DNA from: Streptomyces hygroscopicus
Lineage (GTDB): Bacteria; Actinomycetota; Actinomycetes; Streptomycetales; Streptomycetaceae
Direction of reading: 5' to 3'
Assembly (NCBI GenBank): GCA_002021875.1
Contig: CP018627.1
Location: forward strand, 5,208,001-5,272,000
Length of the DNA stretch: 64,000 bases
The stretch's first letter is position 1. The number at the start of each line of letters is the position of its first letter. A model generated the notes under the pieces. It saw only the letters and a program-made list of their open reading frames with translations, was not told the origin of the DNA and searched no databases. Shown one piece after another: positions 39,201-51,000 of the stretch. The position numbers and the translations under genes were made by a program.

Positions 39201-41972
39201 CGCGTCCAGCCAGTAGTGCTCGCGCTGGAAGGCGTAGGTGGGCAGTTCGACGCGCTCGGCGCCGGTCCCCGCGTAGTACGCCTCCCAGTCGGGGGCCGTG
39301 CCCCGGGTGTGCAGGGTGGCCAGGGCGGTGGTCAGGGTCTCGGTCTCGGGGCGGTCCTTGCGCAGCGCGGCGGCGAACGCCACCTGCTCGGACTCGCCCA
39401 CCAGGCACTCCTGGCCGAGCGCGGACAGCACACCGTCCGGGCCGAGTTCGAGGTAGGTGGTGACGCCTTGCGCCTCCATCGCGCGCATGCCGTCGAGGAA
39501 GCGCACGCCCTCGCGGACATGGCGGACCCAGAAGTCGGCGGTGGCGATCTCCGCGGCGGGCGCTATGCCGCCGGTCAGGTTGGAGACCACCGGGATCTTC
39601 GGGGCCTCGTACGTCAGGCTCTCGGCGACCTTGCGGAACGCCTCCAGCATCGGGTCCATCAGCGGCGAGTGGAAGGCGTGGCTGACGGTGAGCCGCTTGG
39701 TCTTACGGCCCTGGGTCTCGAAGCCTTCCGCGATCTCCACGGCCGCGCCCTCGTCACCGGCGATGACGACCGACGTCGGGCCGTTGAGCGCGGCGATCGA
39801 GACGCGGTCGTTCAGCAGCGGCGTCACCTCGTCCTCGGACGCCTGGACGGCGATCATCGCGCCGCCGCCCGGCAGCCGCTGCATCAGCCGGCCCCGGGCC
39901 GCCACCAGCAGTGCGGCGGCGTCGAGCGAGAGCACCCCCGCGACATGCGCGGCGGCGATCTCGCCGATGGAGTGTCCGGAGACCACGTCCGGCTTCAGGC
40001 CCCACGACTCGACGAGGCGGAACAGCGCCACCTCGATGGCGAACAGCGCGGGCTGGGTGAAGCCGGTGCGGTCCAGCGCGGCGGCGTCGTCCCCGAACAG
40101 CACGTCCTTCAGCGGCCGTTCCAGGCGCGGGTCGAGCGCGGCGCACACCGCGTCCAGGGCCTCGGCGAACGCCGGGTAGGTCGCGTACAGCTCACGCCCC
40201 ATGCCGAGGCGCTGGCTGCCCTGGCCGGTGAAGAGGAACGCCAGCTTGCCCCGGGTCTCCACACCCTGCACGACCCCGGCGGCGGGCTCACCGGAGGCGA
40301 GCGCGGCGAGGCGGTCGAGGAAGGTCGCGCGGTCACCGGCGATGACGGCGGCCCGGTTCTCCAGGGCGGCGCGGGTGGTGGCCAGGGAGTGGCCGAGGGA
40401 CACCGGGTCCAGCTCGGGGCGTTCGGCCACGTAGCTGTGGAGCCGGGCGGCCTGGGCGCGCAGGGCGTCCTCGCCCTTGGCGGAGACCAGCCACGGCAGC
40501 AGCGGGAGGTCGCGGGGCTCCGTCGGCTCCGCAACGGGGGCCTGCTCGGGGGCCTCTCCGGCCTCCTCGCCGTCGGTCTCCGCCTCCGCCACCGGCGCCT
40601 GCTCGATGATCAGGTGGGCATTGGTGCCGCTGATGCCGAACGAGGACACGGCGGCCCGGCGCGGGCGGTCGGTCTCCGGCCACGGGCGGCCCTCGGTCAG
40701 CAGCGAGACGGCCCCGGCCGACCAGTCGATATGCGGCGACGGCTCGTCGATGTGCAGGGACCTGGGCACATAGCCGTGCTCGATGGCCTTGACCATCTTG
40801 ATGATCCCGGCGACACCGGCGGCGGCCTGGGTGTGGCCGACGTTGGACTTGATGGAGCCCAGCAGCAGCGGCCGCTCCGGGCTCTTCTCCTTGCCATAGG
40901 TGGCCAGCAGGGCCTGCGCCTCGATCGGGTCGCCGAGCGTCGTGCCGGTGCCGTGTGCCTCGACCACGTCGATCTGGTCGGCGGTCAGCCGGGCGCTGGC
41001 GAGCGCCTGGCGGATGACGCGCTGCTGGGACGGGCCGTTGGGCGCCGTCAGACCGTTGGACGCGCCGTCCTGGTTGATGGCCGAGCCACGGACGACAGCC
41101 AGCACCCGGTGGCCGTTCTTGCGGGCGTCCGACAGCCGCTCCACCAGCAGCATGCCCGCGCCCTCGGACCAGCCGGTGCCGTCCGCCGACGCCGCGAAGG
41201 ACTTGCAGCGGCCGTCGAAGGACAGCCCGCGCTGGCGGCTGAACTCGGTGAAGGTGCCGGGCGTCGACATCACGGTGACACCGCCCGCCAGCGCCAGCGA
41301 GCATTCGCCGTTGCGCAGCGCCTGCATGGCCAGATGCAGGGTCACCAGCGACGAGGAGCACGCCGTGTCGACGGTGAGCGCGGGGCCCTCCAGGCCGAAG
41401 GTGTACGCCACCCGGCCGGAGGCGATGCTGCTGGAGCCGCCGGTGCCGAGATAGCCCTCGACACCGGGCGGCACGGCGCGCAGCCGCGAGGCGTAGTCGT
41501 GGTACATGACGCCCGCGAAGACACCGGTACGGGTGCCGCGTACGGAGGTGGCGTCGATGCCCGCCCGCTCGAACACCTCCCAGGTGGTCTCCAGCAGCAG
41601 CCGCTGCTGGGGGTCCATCGCGAGGGCCTCGCGCGGATTGATGCCGAAGAACGCCGGGTCGAAGTAGTTGGCGTCGTGGAGGAAACCGCCCTCCCGGACA
41701 TAGCTCGTGCCCGCGCCGTCCGGATTGTCGTCGAAGAGCCGCCCGATGTCCCAGCCGCGGTCGGTGGGGAACTCGGAAATGCCGTCCCCGCCCTCGGACA
41801 CCAGCCGCCACAGGTCCTCGGGCGACTCGACGCCGCCCGGGTAGCGGCAGCTCATGCCGACGATCGCGATGGGCTCCTGGTCCTCCGACTCCACCTCCTG
41901 CAGGCGGCGCCGGGTCTCATGCAGGTCGGCGGTCACCCGCTTGAGAAAGTAGCGGAGCTTTTCCTCATTCAT
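30210..41972 (-). CDS. Type I modular PKS C: two modules and terminal thioesterase
   Basis: 3920 residues; the last protein of the line. N-terminal docking helix [19 protein letters not shown]. Module C1: KS (Cys205), AT (Ser668; HAFH at 765-768, malonyl), DH (His973 in [10 protein letters not shown]), KR (Rossmann near 1470, Ser1603, Tyr1616, LDD B-type), ACP (Ser1786). Module C2: KS (Cys2018), AT (Ser2466; YASH at 2568, methylmalonyl), DH (His2775, [10 protein letters not shown]), KR (Tyr3413, LDD), ACP (Ser3586), TE (Ser3780 in [13 protein letters not shown]). No ER. It should add two alkenes, with a methyl at C2, and then release the chain by cyclisation or hydrolysis. AGAGGG precedes the ATG; it lies 62 bases after PKS B. 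Oddities: a repeat-derived insert at about residues 1290-1352 and a threefold eight-residue repeat in C2. Confidence 0.96.
32737..32798. repeat. In-frame 24-base tandem repeat in PKS module C2
   Basis: Two full copies and a partial third copy of a 24-base unit starting GCGTCCTGGCCGAC (32737-32760, 32761-32784, 32785-32798). They encode [12 protein letters not shown] repeats (GQDAAN three times) in the linker before the KR structural subdomain. The reading frame is kept. Confidence 0.8.
37917..38106. repeat. Streptomyces intergenic-type repeat inside PKS module C1
   Basis: About 190 bases carrying two copies of TCAATCGCCGGACGGGCT (37978-37995, 38086-38103) and the segment CATGGGCTCCGCCCCTGGAC. 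This resembles the short repeats scattered through intergenic DNA of many Streptomyces genomes. Here it is translated in frame on the minus strand as a Pro/Gly/Ala-rich loop ([35 protein letters not shown]) in the KR structural subdomain. Confidence 0.75.
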
Positions 41973-42034
41973 ACGTGCGTTTCCCTCTCGAGGAATCCGG
42001 AAGACCTTGTCACTTCACGCCGGCCACGGTCATT

Positions 42035-45000
42035 TCAGGAGATCCCGAATTCCTTGCCGATGAAGTCGAAGAGGTCGTCGTCCGTGGCGGACTCCAGCTC
42101 CTCCGCGACTCCGGCGCCGTCTTCCGGTCCTCGGTCGTCATTCCATTGCGCGAGCAGCGCCTGCAGTCGCGCGGTGATCCTGCTCCGGCCCTCGTCGTCC
42201 GGGGCGGCCCCGGACAGGGACTTCTCCAGCCCGTCGAGCTCCGCGAGCAGCGAGGTGACCGCCGTCGCGTCGTCCGGCAGGATCTCGCCGCGCAGGTACT
42301 CGACCAGTGCGTTCGGTGTCGGGTAGTCGAAGACCAGCGTCGCCGGGAGCCGGACTCCGGTGGTCGCGTTCAGGCGGTTGCGCAGCTCGACCGCCGTCAG
42401 CGAGTCGAAGCCGACCTCGCTGAACGAGCGGGCCGGGTCGACCGTCTCCGGGCCCGGGTAGCCGAGGACGGCCGCCACCTGGGTGCACACCAGCTCCAGC
42501 AGCACCTCTTCCCGCTCGGGCTCGGAGAGCCCGGCGAGCCGCTCCCGCAGCGCCTCGGCACCGGCCGCGGCAGCCGCCGCGGACTCGGCGGCGCGGCGGG
42601 CGGGGGCCCGGACGAGGCCACGGAAGAGCGCGGGCAGCATGCCGCTTCCCGCCTGTGCCCTGAGGGCGGCCATGTCGAGCGGCAGCGGTACGAGGAGGGC
42701 CTCGTCCGAGCCCTGCGCGGCGTCGAACAGCTCCAGGCCGCTCTCGGCCGTGAGCACGCCGACGCCTCCGCGGCGGATGCGGGCGATTTCGGCCTCGTCC
42801 AGTTCACCGCCCATGCCGCCGCCGGCCACGGACCACAGGCCCCAGGCGAGGGAGGTGGCGGGCAGGCCGCTGGCCCGGCGGTGCTGGGCCAGCGCGTCCA
42901 GGAAGGCGTTGGCCGCCGCGTAGTTGCCCTGGCCGGGGCCGCCGAAGACTCCGGAGGCCGAGGAGAACAGGACGAACGCGGAGAGGGCGCTGTCGCGGGT
43001 GAGCTCGTGGAGGTTCCACGCCGCGTCGGCCTTCGGGCGGGCCACGGTGGCCATGCGCTCGGGGGTCAGCGAGGCGATCACACCGTCGTCCAGGACGCCT
43101 GCCGTGTGGATCACGGCGGTGAGGGGGTGGGCGGTGGGGATGGACTCGATGGCCTCAGCGAGGGCGGTGCGGTCGGCCGCGTCGCAGGCCGCCCAGCGCG
43201 CTTCCGCGCCCAGCGCGGTGAGTTCAGCGGTGAGTTCGGGAGCGCCTGGTGCCTGGTCGCCTCGGCGGCTGAGCAGGAGGAGGTGGCGTACGGCGTGGTT
43301 GGTCGCCAGGTGCTTGGCGAACAGGGTGCCCAGGGTGCCGGTGGCGCCCGTAATCAGGACCGTGCCGTCGGGGTCGAACGCGGGGGTCTCCCGCTCTGCC
43401 GCCACGGCGGCCCGTGCCAGCCTCGGTGCCCGTGCGGTGCCGTTGCGCACGGCCACCTGCGGTTCGCCTGCGGCGAGGGCGGCGGCCACGGTCTTCCGCG
43501 GCTCGCCCTGGCCGTCGGTGTCCACCAGGACGATGCGGTCCGGGTTTTCCGCTTGTGCGGAGCGGACCAGGCCCCATACGGCGGCTTGGGCCGGGTCGGG
43601 CGCGGACTCGTCCGTTCCGGTGCTTACGGCGCCGGTGGTGAGGATGACCAGGCGGGTGTCGGCGAAGCGGTCTTCGGCCAGGTAGGTCTGGAGCAGGGTG
43701 AGGGTGTGGGTGGTGGCCTGGTGTGCGGCTTGGATGGGGTTTTCCCCTGTCCCGCCCCTTCCCGCAACCATGGGCTCCGCCCCTGGACCCCGGTCCTCAA
43801 GCGCCGGACGGGCTTCAAGTGTCGCGGCCGGTGCCCCGGCACGCCCTTCGGGCGTGTCCTCAATCGCCGGACGGGCTTGATTTGCCGCGCTCGGACCGGC
43901 TTGGAGTGCCGCACCGGCCGCGAGGGACGCCACGATGTACTCCGGGAGCGCCTTGCCCCCTTCCACCGCCTCTGCCAACGCCGCCAGGTCCTGGTAGCCC
44001 GTCAGGGCCAAGGTGTCGGGACCCACGGACGCCCAGCGGTCGGGGGTTACCTCTCCGGACGGCGAGGCCGTCACCGGCACCCAGTCCAGGCGGAACAGGG
44101 AGTCGGACGCGCCGCCTGGGCGGGCCGCGCCGAGCTGGTCCGGGGAGATCGTGCGGAGGGCCAGGCCCTCGACCGATGCCACCGGGGCGCCCGTTGTGTC
44201 GGCCAGCTCCAGCGTCACCGTGCCTGTGGCCGTGCCGTCCAGCCGCACCCGTAGGGCCGAGGCGCCCACCGCGTGCAGGGATACTCCGGTCCAGGAGAAC
44301 GGCAGGCGGCCCTGGCCGCCGCCCTGTTCGGCGGCGCTCAGACCGAGCGCGTGCAGCGCGGCGTCCAGCAGTGCCGGGTGCAGGCCGAACGCGGCGGCGT
44401 CGGACTTGCGGTCCTCCGGCAGGCTGACCTCGGCGAACACCTCGTCTCCGCGCCGCCAGGCGGCCGTCAGGCCCTGGAAGACCGGGCCGTAGTCGAAGCC
44501 CGAATCGGCCAGGCCCTCGTACAGGCCGTCAGTGTCGATGCGCTCCGCCTCGGCGGGCGGCCAGGCGCTCAGGTCGAACGAACTTTCCGCCGTGCCCGCC
44601 GCCAAGGCGCCGGTGGCGTGGCGCAGCCACGGCTCGTCGGCCGGGGCGCCCTCGGCGCGGGAGTGCAGGGTCAGCGCGCGGCGGCCGGTGTCGTCGGGCG
44701 CGGCGAGCGCGAGCCGGAGCTGGACGGCGCCCTGGTCGGGCACGATCAGCGGGGCTTCCAGGGTGAGTTCGTCCAGTCGGTCGCAGCCCGCGTGGTCCCC
44801 GGCGCGCAGTGCCAGCTCCACGAACGCGGTGCCGGGCAGCAGCACCGTGCCCATCACGGCGTGGTCGGCCAGCCAGGGCTGGGTCTGCAGGGAGAGCCGT
44901 CCGGTGAAGGCGATGCCGTCCGAGTCGGGCAGCTCCACGGCGGCGCCCAGCAGCGGGTGACCGGCCGCGTGCAGGCCGATCGCGGTGGCGTCGCCGCCGA

Positions 45001-48000
45001 CCGGCCCGGCGTTCAGCCAGAACGAGCGGCGCTGGAAGGCGTACGTCGGCAGGTCGACCTGGTGCGGGCCGTACGGCGCGTACAGCGCGGTGAAGTCCAC
45101 GGCGGCGCCCCGGACCTGGGCGGTGCCGACCGCCGTGAGCAGCGTCTCGGCCTCCGGCCGGCCGCCGCGCAGGGCGGTGGCGAAGGAGCCGCCGTCCTCG
45201 GTGACGCAGTCCTGCGCCATCGCGGTCAGCACCCCGTCGGGGCCGAGTTCGAGGTAGGTGGTGACGCCCTGGGTTTCCAGGGTGCGGACGCCGTCCAGGA
45301 AGCGGACCGCCTCGCGGACGTGGCGTACCCAGAAGTCCGGGCTGGTGATCTCCTCGGCAGCCACCACGCCACCGGTCAGGTTCGACACGATCGGGATCTT
45401 CGGAGCCTGGTACGCCAGCCCCTGCGCCACCTCGCGGAAGGCGTCCAGCATGCCGTCCATGTGGGGCGAGTGGAAGGCGTGGCTGACGGTGAGGCGCTTG
45501 GTCTTACGGCCCTCCGCCTCGAACGACGCCGCGATCTCCAGCGCCGCGTCCTCGTCGCCCGCGACCACGACCGAGGTCGGGCCGTTGACGGCCGCGATGC
45601 TCACCCGCTTGCCGAGCTGCGGGGTCACCTCGTCCTCGGACGCCTGGACGGCGATCATCGCGCCACCGGCCGGGAGCCGCTGCATCAACCGCCCACGAGC
45701 GGCCACCAGCTTCGCCGCGTCCGCGAGCGAGAGCACACCGGCCACCTGCGCGGCGGCCAGTTCGCCGATGGAGTGGCCGGACAGGTAGTCCGGCTGCACG
45801 CCCCAGGTCTCGACCAGGCGGAACAGCGCCACCTCGACCGCGAACAGCGCGGGCTGGGTGAAGCCGGTCTGGTCCAGCGCCTCGGCGTCGTCCCCGAACA
45901 GCACGTCACGAAGCGGCCGTTCGAGATGTGCGTCCAGCTCGTCGCAGACCGCGTCGAGCGCCTCGGCGAACGCCGGATAGGCGTCGTACAGCTCACGGCC
46001 CATGCCGAGCCGCTGGCTGCCCTGCCCGGTGAACAGGACGGCCAGCTTGCCGCCCTCGGCCACCGCGCCCTCGACCAGCCCGGTCGCGGTGCGGCCCTCG
46101 GCGAGGGCGTCGAGACCGGCCAGGAAGGCGTCCCGGCCCGCGGCGACGAGCGTCGCCCGGTGCTCGAAGGAGACCCGGGACGTGGCCAGCGAGTGGCCGA
46201 CGTCGGCGAGGGACAGCTCGGGGTGGTCGGCCACCTGGGCCCGGAGCCGGGCCCCCTGGGCGCGCAGCGCCTCGGGGGTCTTGGCGGACATCACCCACGG
46301 CAGAACGGACGGTTCCACGGACGGCTGAGCGGCCGGGAGCGCGGGCGCCTCCGCCGGTTCGGGCTCCGGCAGCTGCTCGATGATGGCGTGCGCGTTGGTG
46401 CCGCTCATGCCGAAGGAGGAGATACCGGCCCGGCGCGGACGCCCGGTCTCCGGCCACTCCCGCGCCTCGCTCAGCAGCGAGACCGCGCCGGACTCCCAGT
46501 CCACATGCGGCGACGGCTCGTCGATGTGCAGCGACTTGGGCAGGACGCCATGCCGCATCGCCAGCACCATCTTGATGATGCCCGCGACACCCGCCGCCGC
46601 CTGCGTGTGACCGAAGTTGGACTTGATCGAGCCCAGCCACAGCGGCTGGTCCTCGGTCTTCTCCTTGCCGTAGGTGGCCAGCAGCGCCTGCGCCTCGATC
46701 GGGTCACCCAGCGTCGTACCCGTACCGTGCGCCTCGACCGCGTCCACTTCACCAGCCGACAGGCCCGCGTTCGCCAGCGCCTGCCGGATCACCCGCTGCT
46801 GCGACGGGCCGTTCGGCGCCGTCAGACCATTGGACGCACCGTCCTGGTTGACCGCCGTGCCCCGCACGACCGCCAGCACCCGGTGACCGTTCTTCCTCGC
46901 GTCCGACAGCCGCTCCACCAGCAGCATGCCCACGCCTTCACCCCAGGCCGTGCCGTCGGCGGCGGCGGCGAACGGCTTGCAGCGGCCGTTCCTGGCCAGT
47001 CCGCGCTGGCGGCTGAACTCGGTGAACACATCGGGGGTGGTGATGATGGTGACACCGCCCGCGAGCGCCATGGTGCACTCGCCGTTGCGCAGCGCCTGCG
47101 CCGCGAGGTGCAGCGCCACCAGCGACGACGAGCACGCCGTGTCGACGGTGACGGCCGGGCCCTCGAAGCCGAAGGTGTACGACACCCGGCCGGAGGCGAT
47201 GCTGCTGGAGCCGCCGGTGCCGAGGTAGCCCTCGACGCCCTCCGGGACGGTGTGCAGCCGCGACACGTAGTCGTTGTGCATCTGGCCGACGAACACGCCG
47301 ACCTGCTTGCCGCGCAGTGCGCCCGGGTCGAGGCCCGCCCGCTCGAAGGACTCCCAGGAGGTCTCCAGCAGCAGCCGCTGCTGGGGGTCCATGGCGAGCG
47401 CCTCGCGCGGGTTGATGCCGAAGAAGGCCGGGTCGAAGTGGTGGGCGTCGTAGTAGAAGCCGCCCTCGCGGGCGTACGAGGTGCCGGGCCGGTCCGGGTC
47501 CGGGTCGTAGAACGCGTCGAGGTCCCAGCCGCGGTCCTCCGGCAGCCGCGCGATACCGTCCCGGCCCTCGGCCAGCAGCTCCCACAGGTCCTCGGGGGTG
47601 CGCACATCCCCGGGGAAGCGGCAGCTCATGGCGATGATCGCGATCGGGTCGTCCGCGTCGGCCACGCCACCCGCCGGGCCTTCCGCCCGTGCGGGAACGG
47701 CCGCCGCCGCCTCGGAGCCGAGCAGCTCCTCCAGCAGATATCCGGCGAGCGCGGTCGGCGTCGGGTAGTCGAAGACCAGCGTGGCGGGCAGCCGCAGCCC
47801 GGCGGCGCCGCCGAGGCGGTTGCGGAACTCCACCGCGGTCAGCGAGTCGAAGCCGAGGTCCTTGAAGGCCCGGCTCGCCTCGACCGCGTCGGGCGAGTCA
47901 TGGCCGAGGACCACGGCCACCTGGGCGCGCACCAGGTCGAGCAGGGTCCGCTCGCGCTCGGCCGCGTCCAGCCGGACCAGCCGCTCCACCAGCGAGGAGG

Positions 48001-51000
48001 CGTCCTGGGCCGCGCCCGATTCGGCGGTGCGGCGGGTCGTACCGCCGCGCACCAGACCGCGCAGCAGCGGCGGCACCATCTCGATGGGCGCGCCGGTGAG
48101 CGGCGCCAGGTCGAGCTGCATGGGCACCAGGAACGCGTCGCCCACCTCCTGGGCGGCGTCGAACAGCGCCAGGCCCTCGTCGGAGGACAGGCCGAGCACA
48201 CCGGAGCGGGTCATCCGGGACTTGTCGGTGGCCTCCAGCTCACCGGTCATCCCGCTGGCCTCGGCCCACAGGCCCCAGGCCAGCGAGGTGGCGGCGAGGC
48301 CCTGGGCCTGGCGGTGGCGGGCCAGGGCGTCCAGGAAGGAGTTGGCCGCCGCGTAGTTGGCCTGCCCGGGGCCGCCGAACGTACCGGCGGCGGAGGAGAA
48401 CAGGACGAACGCGGCGAGGTCCTGGTCGCGGGTCAGCTCGTGCAGGTTCACGGCCGCGTCCACCTTGGGGCGCAGCACCTTCTCCAGCCGCTCCGGCGTC
48501 AGCGAGCCGATCACACCGTCGTCCAGCACACCGGCGGTGTGCACGACGGCGGTCAGCGGATGCCCGGCGGGGATGTCGGCCAGGACCGCGGCGAGCGCGT
48601 CCCGGTCGGCGGCGTCGCAGGCGGCGATGGTGACCTCGGCGCCCAACTCACGTAGCTCGGCGGCGAGTTCGGCCGCGCCCGCGGCCTGCTCACCGCGTCG
48701 GCTGGTGAGCAGCAGACGGCGGGCGCCGCGCTCGGTCACCGCGTGCCGGGCGACCAGGCCGCCCAGGGTGCCGGTGCCGCCGGTGATCAGCACGGTGCCG
48801 TCCGGATTCCACGGGGCGGGCACGGTGAGCACGACCTTGCCGATGTGGCGGGCCTGGCTGAGGTAGCGGAACGCGTCCGGGGCCTGCCGCAGATCCCATG
48901 CGGTGATCGGCAGCGCCCGCAGCGCGCCCCGCTGGAACAGCTCCAGCAGCTCGCACAGCATCTCCTGGATGCGGTCCAGGCCCGCCTCGGTCAGGTCGAA
49001 CGCCTGGTAGGAGACGCCGGGGTAGGCGGCGGCGACCTCTTCCGGCAGCCGGACGTCGGTCTTGCCCATCTCGACGAACCGGCCGCCGCGCGGCAGCAGC
49101 CGCAGCGAGGCGTCCACGAACTCCCGGGCCAGCGAGTCCAGCACCACATCGACCCCGCGACCGCCGCTGGCCTCGCGGAACGTGTCCTCGAAGGCCAGGT
49201 CGCGGGAGGAGGCGATGCGGTCGTCGGCCAGCCCCAGCGAGCGCAGCGTGTCCCACTTGCCCTGGCTGGCGGTGGCGTAGACGTCCACGCCCCAGTGGCG
49301 GGCGAGCTGCACGGCGGCCATGCCGACACCACCGGCGGCGGCGTGCACCAGCAGCGATTCGCCGCCCTGGAGGTCGGCCAGGTCGCGCAGCGCGTAGTAG
49401 GCCGTCATGAAGACGATCGGCACGGACGCGGCCTGGGCGAACGACCAGCCCTCCGGCATCGGCGCGATCATGCGGCGGTCGACGACCACCAGCGGTCCGA
49501 AGCCACCGGGCAGCATGCCCATCACCCGGTCGCCGGGCGCCAGATCGGTGACCCCGGGTCCGGTTTCGAGGACGACACCGGCGCCCTCGCTGCCCATCAG
49601 GCCCGCGTCGCCGGGGTACATGCCGAGTGCGTTGAGCACATCGCGGAAGTTCACACCGGCGGCCCGGACCGCGACCCGCACCTGTCCCGTCTCCAGCGGC
49701 GCGGCGGCCTCCGGGCTGGGCAGCAGGGTGAGGTTCTCCAGGGTGCCCTTGTCCTGGATGTCGAGCCGCCAGGCCGGCTCGCCGGGCGGCGGCACCATGG
49801 GCCCACTGGCGGCGGTGCGCGCCAGCCGGGGGGCGTGTACGGCGCCCCGGCGCAGCACGAACTGCGGCTCGCCGGAGGCGATCGCGGTGCCCAGCGCCTC
49901 GTAGGAGGCGTCGGTGCCGTCGAGGTCCACCAGCACCAGCCGGTCCGGGTTCTCCGACTGCGCCGAGCGCACCAGACCCCACGCGGGGGCGTGGGCCAGG
50001 TCGTGGGTACCGGCGTCGCCCGCGGTGGCCACCGCGCCCCGGGTGACGAGCACCAGTTGGGACGCCGCGAACCGGTCGTCGGCCAGCCACGCCCGTACGA
50101 GCGCCAGTGTCCGCTGGGTGGCGGTGTGGACGGCGGCGGTCACCTCGTCATCGGTGGCGCCGCGCGGGTCGAGGTAGACCAGGACGTACTCGGGCGCGTC
50201 CCCGGCCGCGGCCAGCGCGTCCAGATCGGCGTGGACCGCGGCACCGGAGGTCAGCGCGGCGGGCGCGCCCTCGCCGAGCACCGTCCACGCCGCGGTGGCC
50301 GCGCCGTCCGTGGCGAGCGGCACGGTGGCCCAGTCCAGCCGGTACAGCGACTCGTGGTAGGCGGCGGACCGGCCGTCCGTGAGCTGTCCGGCCGAGACCG
50401 GGCGCAGCGCGAGCTGTTCGACGGAGGCCACCGGGGCACCGGTGCCGTCGGCCAGCTCCAGCGTCACCCCGTCGGCCCCGGCCGGGGTCAGCCGGACCCG
50501 GAGCGCGTCGGCGCCGACCGCGTGCAGCGACACCCCGCTCCAGGAGAACGGCAGCCGCCCCTGCTCATCGCCGTCGGGCCGGGCGAACGTGCTGTGCAGC
50601 GCGGCGTCCAGCAGCGCCGGGTGCAGCCCGAACGCGGTGGCCTCGGACTTGCGGTCCTCCGGCAGCCGCACCTCGGCGAACACCTCGTCGCCGCGCAGCC
50701 AGGCCGCGCTCAGCCCCTGGAACATCGGCCCGTACGCGAAGCCGCCCTGCGCCAGGTGCTCGTAGAGCCCCTCGACCTCGGCGGGCTCGGCGCCCGGCGG
50801 CGGCCATGCGGTCAGGTCGAACGAGGGCCGCGGGGCACCGGCCACCAGCACACCGCTCGCATGGCGGATCCACGGCAGCTCGGCGGGCGCGTCCTGCGCC
50901 CGCGAGTACAGCTCCAGCGTGCGGTGCCCGGCCTGCTGCGGGGCGCCGACGAGGATCTGGAGCTGGACCGCGCCACGCTCGGGCAGGACCAGCGGCGCCT

